Shown here: piece by piece, positions 8,385 to 13,050 of the stretch
How positions within the stretch are numbered: the first letter of the stretch is position 1
Layout: every line of letters starts with the position of its first letter
NCBI GenBank assembly: GCA_028565635.1
Contig: JAOXYB010040794.1
Coordinates: 1-13,050, forward strand
DNA: 13,050 nucleotides
Direction of reading: 5' to 3'
Origin: Phoronis ovalis
Lineage: Eukaryota > Phoronida > Phoronidae
The notes under the pieces: generated by a model
What the model was told of the DNA's origin: nothing
The model's input: only the letters and a program-made list of their open reading frames with translations
Databases searched by the model: none
Position numbers and translations under genes: made by a program

Positions 8385-8591
8385 ATGTCTGTCCGAAAAT
8401 ATCCGAAAACTTTGTTACTTGTATGTCTTATAATCCTCATTGTTTGTTTGGCAATTTTGCCAAAGGTATTAAAGTGTTCACTGGCAACCGTCCCTGAACC
8501 TGTTAGACTTTCTATTGCCACGATTGTACAAACTACGGAGGGAGATACCAAAACAACATCCAAAAAGGAATATTCAGTCAAAGAACATACG
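8385..8591 (+). CDS. FKTN: FKTN exon 1, cytoplasmic tail, TM anchor, stem
   Basis: It starts at ATG 8385 (AAAAGATGT, purine at -3), preceded by in-frame TGA. It encodes MSVRKYPK, a hydrophobic segment of about 17 residues, then a Ser/Thr-rich luminal stem ending KEHT. The donor is ACG|GTAGGA, phase 0. The stem is not conserved with vertebrates, as expected for this family. Confidence 0.88.
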
Positions 8592-11500
8592 GTAGGACAA
8601 ACTAACATGTTCATTTTTAATACTTGAAAAAATTAATAATGAAATATATAACGAAATTGTACCCGCATTTTGATATTTGTTGGTATTGTCTAAGGTATAT
8701 ATAGGCTTAGCTCTATCTACGGCTGACAGTATTTTTGCTATCTCAACCCTGGGATGTACTTGGTGTTGATTTGGGTGGGGATGTGCCAGCGGATCTCAAA
8801 AATCATGACCCAAACTTAAATTATTCCCGGGATTATACCTAGGTAACCCTAAAAAATAGGTCAGAAATTACACCAAAACTACAAAATAGCATAGTACCCG
8901 AACTTACACCTGTGGTAAAATCAAGACTCATACTTCCAAGGGGACGTTAAAATCACGGTCACAGAATCGTTCCAGAACCAAATCGCTTGCCGTGCTGGGT
9001 CCCGAGGTCATTCTTAAAATAACTGTCAATGCGGTAAGTAAGTGTTCGTCGTGTGACATGTTTATTGGCGTGTGGTTAGCGTATCGTGGTCTTTTTTACT
9101 TTCTGCATCAGCCAGATAGAAATAACACAATTAAATACCTACCCGAAATTATACCACAACAAACGAAAAATTCTACCCGAGTTTATACCTAAAACGTGAA
9201 AAGTACTACCCAAAATTATACCGGGAAGAATGAAACAGAGACTCTATAAGTTATACTTGGAACCCTTGGAAAGCGTGAAATTGCGACCTGAAGGCGCGAC
9301 ACATGTACTTTATGTCCAATAGGTAATATATACTCAGCACCAAGTAGGGTCATATGTAGGGCTACTGTGATGTAACGAACATTATTCAGGCTCAGGTCGG
9401 AATCGAGAAAATGAATGTTGACCAATATTAAATGAGCATCTATCAAAAGATTATTTACACTTTGTGTAAATGTCATCAGCAGATAATAAATATAAAATAG
9501 AATTGAACTTTAAATATCACTGACGATTTACTATGTGGTTTTATCACAATTGTCTGACAATTAAATTGGGGACTTCTTGCAGGAAATACTTGCTGCTACA
9601 CCAAATGTTGAGGTTCAAGAAATTATTAGTGTAACTAGGAAAGCTGACATAGAAATTATTGTCTTGGAACCATGGATACTTGGCAATATGAAAACACCAC
9701 CAAATGGCAGGAAGGATGTTACGGCATTAGCTGTATTTCAAAATCATGTAGAAACACTAACAAGTGTAAGTATGGACGGAGGTCGTCCTGAATATTTCTT
9801 CACCTATAATATTCTGGTAAATTTCAAATGTAACTAAATCTAGTAAACAGTTAAAAGAGACAAGTATTCATATTCACGGTTTCGACATGCATCTCCAACA
9901 ACTCCAAGCAGTTCCCAATGATGGAGACACAAGATGTCGTCAAAAGCGTACATGCTTGTTTTATTAAATAGAAATGTGGCGGCCATCTTGGATTCAAAAT
10001 GGCTGCCATAGCATAGAACAGACTTTTTCAGGTGGAGTTGACCAGGATGTTATATAGAAGCCATATACGCGGTGTTCACGTACGACACGTACTACGTCTA
10101 GTTTATCATATATATAATGCTTGTTCTTTTTTATGCTTACAGGTTGGATTTAAGCAAATTGCGAAACAGCATGGATTCTCAATTACTTGCTTTGTAGGAG
10201 AAGATGTTAGACAGTTAGATACAACATCAGCTAATGCGACCAATGATAGCATTCCGCTAGGTTGTTTAATTGCAACTAAAAATCATATCTTTGAACTAGT
10301 TATTTTGTACAAAAGAAAAGACTCGTATCTATGGCATGGAGGAATAAAAAATAAGGATATGATTGCACATAACGAACAGTTCATGTTCCTATCTCACGCA
10401 AGAGCATTTGAAATGTAAGTTACATGAATGTGAATTAATTCTTCATATATTGCATAATGATCTGCATAATAGATGCTTCTTACATTATTGATTAAATCTA
10501 TATTTAATTTGTAAGTAATAAAGGGTTGAATGTAAATTTTCCTTTATTTTTTGAAGCTTTGCTACAAAAGAAGTAATTCTAGCAGACCACGAGACGAGAA
10601 TACAAATACCAGTAAAACCAGATCTATTCTTGTGGCAGCTTCCAGCATCAAAGTTTTTAGAATGTAACTATACGAGTGCAAGAGATTTTAGGGAAAAATA
10701 CGCAGATCTATCCAAATCTAACTTAGAAAGAGAAGCAAGGATGATTAAGGCTATGGTACATGTAAAGAAAAATATGATTAATTTAAAAAAGAGACTTTGG
10801 ATATTCAGTGGCACCATATTGGGATGGCATAGACAATGTGGCGTTATGTATTATACCAGCGACATTGATTTTGGTGCCTGGATAGGCGAACACGATGACT
10901 CAATTAGAAAAGCCTTCAAAAAAAATAAAATAGTGACGCTAAGGAGGATATTCGGAAAGGTACCTGTAACATAAGTGTCATTGTGTAATTAGTGTTATGG
11001 ATTAACACATATAATTTGTTGGATGGCTTGTTGTATTGCGCCATAATTGCAAAATATCCCTCTGGCATCCGGCGTAAACCGTTAGTCACATTACAATAAC
11101 TCCTTTTTTAAATTCTACATTACATTGGCTTAGTTACGGAACTAACGTGTATGCTTGTAGTTATTTATTTGGAAAGTTTTTGAAAATATGTGAACCATCG
11201 AATATCACTACATGTAAAGCTTGGTACATGTAGACAGAAAATATAGTGGTTTTAAAATGTAAAACCATTTTTCAAATATATTCCTACATATTAAAAAATA
11301 TGTATAATTTAATCTTTAAATAATCTAATTTTAGGTTTCTTATCTAGGTATTGGCGGCATTGTCACCATTACTTCTTTATATGATAAACACTATAAAAGT
11401 ACCACATCGTTCTCTTACAAGCTTGCCTCTATTATCTATTACTAACAGCCCTGCGACCATCAATAGTAAAATTTCTCTAAAAGAATTTGGGCAATGTTTT

Positions 11501-12545
11501 ATATTTAAGAGTATGTTTTTGAGTTTATACTTTTGGTGTATTTTAGCTGTCAGACAGTTATGAATTTCAAATGTGGGGATATGGAATTCATATTGACATC
11601 TTCTTTACTTATCACAACAAAAACAGAACCTGGATTGGTGGAGTAAGAGTTCCAAACCACTCTAAAGTCAAGTAAGTGTTTATTAATTTATTAAAACTCA
11701 AATACCGACTCTATGTGCCTGGTTTTGTATATGGGCCCCCTTCTTAGGGTTCCATTTATATACTATGGGGTATCTTTTTATGTTTATTTAACAGCATGAG
11801 TGCGCTGAAAGCAAAAATTTTGTTACCATGAGTATATATTTTCAATAAATTATTAGTACATGCGGGGTGCACGTTTCCAAGATTTTTTTACATTAGGTTG
11901 TTTTTGCATACTTTTTTACCATAGGGTACATTTTTGGAATGCAGTTTTATCACGGGTTAAGTGTTTTTTACATATGGCGTTACACCGCCACCATATTTTG
12001 GCGTTTGTTCCCCCCCCCCCGATTACGCACAATCGGTGGTTTATTTAATTTTTTTTTATTTTTCCGTGCTATAAAATGTTTCGGCATTTGTGTACTTTTC
12101 TATGATCAATTTTAGTTCGTTGTTATATAAAATGCAGGATATACAGATTACTGTTTTAATAGTCAAAATTTAAAAAAAAACTTTTAATTATATAATAGAT
12201 CATCCTTAAAGAAAAGAAATTAACATGCTGCATGATACATGTACAGCGTAATGGTTTTTTTGCTACGAACACAAAGCTAGTGCCGGGGAAACTTATTACC
12301 TAGTATGTTACTTTCACAGGTTCACTTATCCCCAATTTTCGTTATGCTCCTGTGAACTTCTTGGACATCGATTTAATGTACCATGTGAGGCACAGTCAGT
12401 TGTTGAAGCGGAATATGGTAAAAACTGGATGGTGCCAGCAAAGAAGTGGATATGGAGCGTTGATCCACCTAATAAGGCAGAAAACGGGAAATGGACAGAC
12501 ACCGAATGGGAGAAAGAAGTCCACTTCAATTACGATGCGGACTAG
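8385..12545 (+). CDS. FKTN: Fukutin, ribitol-5-phosphate transferase (complete)
   Basis: Seen: exons 8385-8591, 9583-9765, 10143-10414, 10557-10959, 11547-11671 and 12320-12545 join in phases 0,0,2,0,2 to give 471 residues (human fukutin 461). Residues 9-25 (LLLVCLIILIVCLAIL) form a type II membrane anchor after a basic N-terminus. SYLWHGG lies in exon 4. The catalytic LicD-type core has SGTILGWHRQC (305-315), an acidic D-I-D (323-325), a second metal-site-like IDIFF (Asp372), and a C-terminal EYGKNW. Known: fukutin is a Golgi LicD-family enzyme that transfers ribitol-5-phosphate from CDP-ribitol to the core M3 glycan of alpha-dystroglycan; FKRP adds the next unit. Three N-glycosylation-type sequons are clear (NAT, NYT, NRT). 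TGA in frame at 8370-8372 supports the start. A 69-nt in-frame cassette may add 23 residues. Confidence 0.95.
8824..9257. repeat. Degenerate array, about 35-bp period
   Basis: A 16-nt core near TACCCGAAATTATACC recurs at 8824, 8859, 8895, 9140, 9174 and 9207, with a decayed copy near 9242. Steps are 33-36 bp, and the 245-bp gap between blocks equals seven periods. A partial match (CCCGAGGTCATTCTTAAAA at 9001) lies in the gap and in register. The plain reading is an old minisatellite that has mostly decayed. Confidence 0.75.
8965..9033 (+). CDS. FKTN: Possible FKTN cassette exon (23 codons, phase 0-0)
   Basis: It is bounded by CGGTCACAG| (AG 8963-8964) and a near-consensus donor GCG|GTAAGTAAG, open throughout, and phase 0 at both ends. 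It can be included or skipped without a frameshift. The encoded peptide (NRSRTKSLAVLGPEV then ILKITVNA) has no counterpart that I recognise in fukutin, and skipping it gives the length closer to human (471 versus 461). It overlaps the 35-bp array, so it may be an exonised repeat or not an exon at all. Confidence 0.35.
9583..9765 (+). CDS. FKTN: FKTN exon 2 (first conserved luminal exon)
   Basis: The acceptor is CTTCTTGCAG| (9581-9582) and the donor AGT|GTAAGT, phase 0 on both sides. It encodes 61 residues with IIVLEPWIL, matching the human VFLIDPLIL strand, and DVTALAVFQNH, matching human DFTAFALQYH. This is the N-terminal luminal domain before the catalytic core. Confidence 0.9.
9766..10142 (+). 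other. FKTN intron 2
   Basis: This 377-nt intron holds an inverted pair GGCGGCCAT (9978-9986) / ATGGCTGCC (9999-10007), resembling two opposed YY1-type sites. It also has an alternative acceptor at 10030-10031 (CTTTTTCAG) from which the frame stays open into exon 3. Confidence 0.8.
10143..10414 (+). CDS. FKTN: FKTN exon 3
   Basis: The acceptor is ATGCTTACAG| (10141-10142) and the donor AT|GTAAGT, leaving in phase 2. It begins VGFKQIAKQHGF and contains the sequon-bearing SANATNDS, ATKNHIFELVILY and DSYLWHGG. The last matches human NYLWHG. The start matches the human NMGFQ region, so the 10143 start is preferred over the longer alternative at 10032. Confidence 0.93.
10557..10959 (+). CDS. FKTN: FKTN exon 4, catalytic LicD-type core
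   Basis: The acceptor is TTTTTTGAAG| (10555-10556), phase 2, and the donor is AAG|GTACCT, phase 0. It encodes residues about 221-355, including ASKFLECNYTSARDF (human SRFIECRYKEARAF), LWIFSGTILGWHRQC and the metal-binding S-D-I-D-F-G. These are the defining fukutin/LicD nucleotidyltransferase-fold motifs, and no key residue appears lost. Confidence 0.96.
10960..11546 (+). other. FKTN intron 4
   Basis: This 587-nt AT-rich intron holds small inverted repeats, for example CTACATGTA / TACATGTAG at 11208-11216 / 11225-11233. An open frame at 11351-11563 runs into exon 5 in a different frame and is not coding. Confidence 0.85.
11547..11671 (+). CDS. FKTN: FKTN exon 5
   Basis: The acceptor is GTATTTTAG| (11545-11546), phase 0, and the donor is AA|GTAAGT, phase 2. 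It encodes LSDSYEFQMWGYGIHIDIFF, then TYHNKNRTWIGG. It matches human SLELSFQ..DVKLDVFFFYEE and W.GG. Asp372 in IDIFF is the likely second metal or substrate ligand. NRT is a sequon. Confidence 0.94.
11672..12319 (+). other. FKTN intron 5, T-rich repeats and C11 tract
   Basis: This 648-nt intron contains several loosely repeated TTTTTTACATAGGG-like units between about 11883 and 11980 and an 11-nt run of C at 12010-12020. There is no coding signal. The acceptor is TTACTTTCACAG. Confidence 0.8.
11883..11980. repeat. Degenerate T-rich short repeats
   Basis: Variants of TTTTTTACATAGGG occur near 11884 (ATTAGG), 11912 (CCATAGGG), 11944 (ATCACGGG) and 11963 (ACATATGG). Spacing is irregular (19-32 bp). 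It may be a decayed minisatellite; the case is weaker than for the array at 8824. Confidence 0.45.
12320..12545 (+). CDS. FKTN: FKTN terminal exon 6 with stop
   Basis: The acceptor is CTTTCACAG| (12318-12319), phase 2, and TAG lies at 12543-12545. It encodes FTYPQFSLCSCELLGHRFNV and then PCEAQSVVEAEYGKNW, followed by VPAKKWIWSVDPPN and a tail ending in a WTDTEWEKEV-containing segment. Human fukutin has PKFTLC, VHVPCETLEYIEANYGKTW and PISEWDEV in the same order. Two longer-looking frames (12352-12597 plus, 12396-12614 minus) overlap it but are shadows. Confidence 0.95.
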
Positions 12546-13050
12546 CAACCGATTGAACATTAAAGCATACTGTTTAACTGTTTGGATAGATCTATAAATT
12601 ATTAAGGCTAGCATATAGTGTCATTACCGAGAACTGTTTCCTTGGTTTCCTGTAGCCGGAAACTATAGTTTTTTAATGAATGACAGCCGAGGACAAGGGC
12701 GGCACACCTGAAGGTCACAATAAAACAATTGTTTCATAATGTTATTTAGTTTTTTATTATATGAATCATGATCAATTGTTTTTTTTGTTACCGAATCTAT
12801 ATTTTCAACTTACCTTAAAACGTGCAAAATACAAAACAATACTTATCAGGTCAGTGATATCCAGGGGTAATGTTTATATATTTGTATAGTCTAAGTTTAG
12901 ACCCTTGTTGTATTTTTAAATTCATTTTTGTTAAAAATTGAGTTTAAATCCCTATGTAAATTTCTATCCCTATATGATAGACAGAATTTAATTTTATGTT
13001 CATACACTATCACCAAAAAAAAATTCCTTTATGGACTTCCAGCTTATTAT
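12546..13050 (+). other. FKTN 3' UTR and downstream flank
   Basis: It holds an ATTAAA near 12560, a short hairpin GTTTCC-TGTAGCC-GGAAAC near 12646-12664 and AATAAA at 12719-12724. The rest, to the window end, is AT-rich with no supported gene. Confidence 0.65.
12719..12724 (+). terminator. Candidate polyA signal of FKTN
   Basis: AATAAA lies 174 nt after the FKTN stop and is followed by T-rich sequence, including TTAGTTTTTTATTAT. It gives a plausible short 3' UTR. Confidence 0.65.

Larger units (their letters stand above)
8592..9582 (+). other. FKTN intron 1 (possibly two introns around a cassette)
   Basis: This 991-nt stretch separates the stem exon from the first conserved luminal exon. 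It contains a degenerate array of about 35 bp (8824-9257) and a possible 69-nt cassette exon (8965-9033). A minus-strand open frame (9216-9476) has no recognisable content. Confidence 0.7.

Noticed and set aside
8363-8614. 83-codon minus-strand open frame opposite FKTN exon 1
   Set aside because: It is exactly antisense to a well-supported coding exon and has no recognisable sequence; it is a shadow.
8824-9257. CRISPR-like array
   Set aside because: The repeats are short, degenerate and simply tandem with no unique spacers of fixed length, in a eukaryotic intron; no cas genes are present.
12352-12614. Plus-strand (12352-12597) and minus-strand (12396-12614) open frames over the last FKTN exon
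   Set aside because: The frame starting at 12321 matches the fukutin C-terminus over its whole length, so the other frames are chance overlaps.

Overview
This window looks like animal nuclear DNA. It is AT-rich, genes are broken into short exons with GT/AG boundaries and small introns, and all three recognisable genes are metazoan: the 3' half of a CCDC13-like coiled-coil (cilium/centriolar satellite) gene, a complete SEM1/DSS1 gene (26S proteasome lid, BRCA2 and TREX-2 partner), and a complete fukutin (FKTN) gene (Golgi ribitol-phosphate transferase). Divergence from vertebrate homologues, compact introns and miniature foldback elements suggest an invertebrate. A mollusc or other lophotrochozoan is my guess, at low confidence.

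Layout. 477-3324 (+): six C-terminal exons of CCDC13, whose 5' part lies left of the window. 3325-4837: convergent intergenic region with a polyA signal, a foldback element with long terminal inverted repeats and a 9-bp flanking duplication, and a short tandem duplication. 4838-6631 (-): SEM1 in three exons; its first intron carries a second foldback element. 6632-8384: a head-to-head spacer of about 1.75 kb between the SEM1 and FKTN starts, with no gene I can support. 8385-12545 (+): FKTN in six firm exons plus one doubtful 69-nt cassette. 12546-13050: FKTN 3' UTR, a polyA signal, and AT-rich flank.

The gene models were built by hand from splice-site phase and homology. All junctions keep frame: CCDC13 gives about 256 C-terminal residues, SEM1 79 residues, and FKTN 471 residues without the cassette (494 with it). 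The last FKTN exon and all SEM1 exons after the first would be missed by looking only for long open frames that begin with a start codon.

The three genes have no evident shared pathway, so I see no operon-like or defence-like system. The unusual material is structural. There are two miniature foldback transposons, a 51-bp near-perfect palindrome, a 167-bp tandem duplication carrying a CRE-like palindrome, a decayed array of roughly 35 bp that overlaps a possible FKTN cassette exon, and an in-frame alternative acceptor that would insert 37 residues into fukutin.
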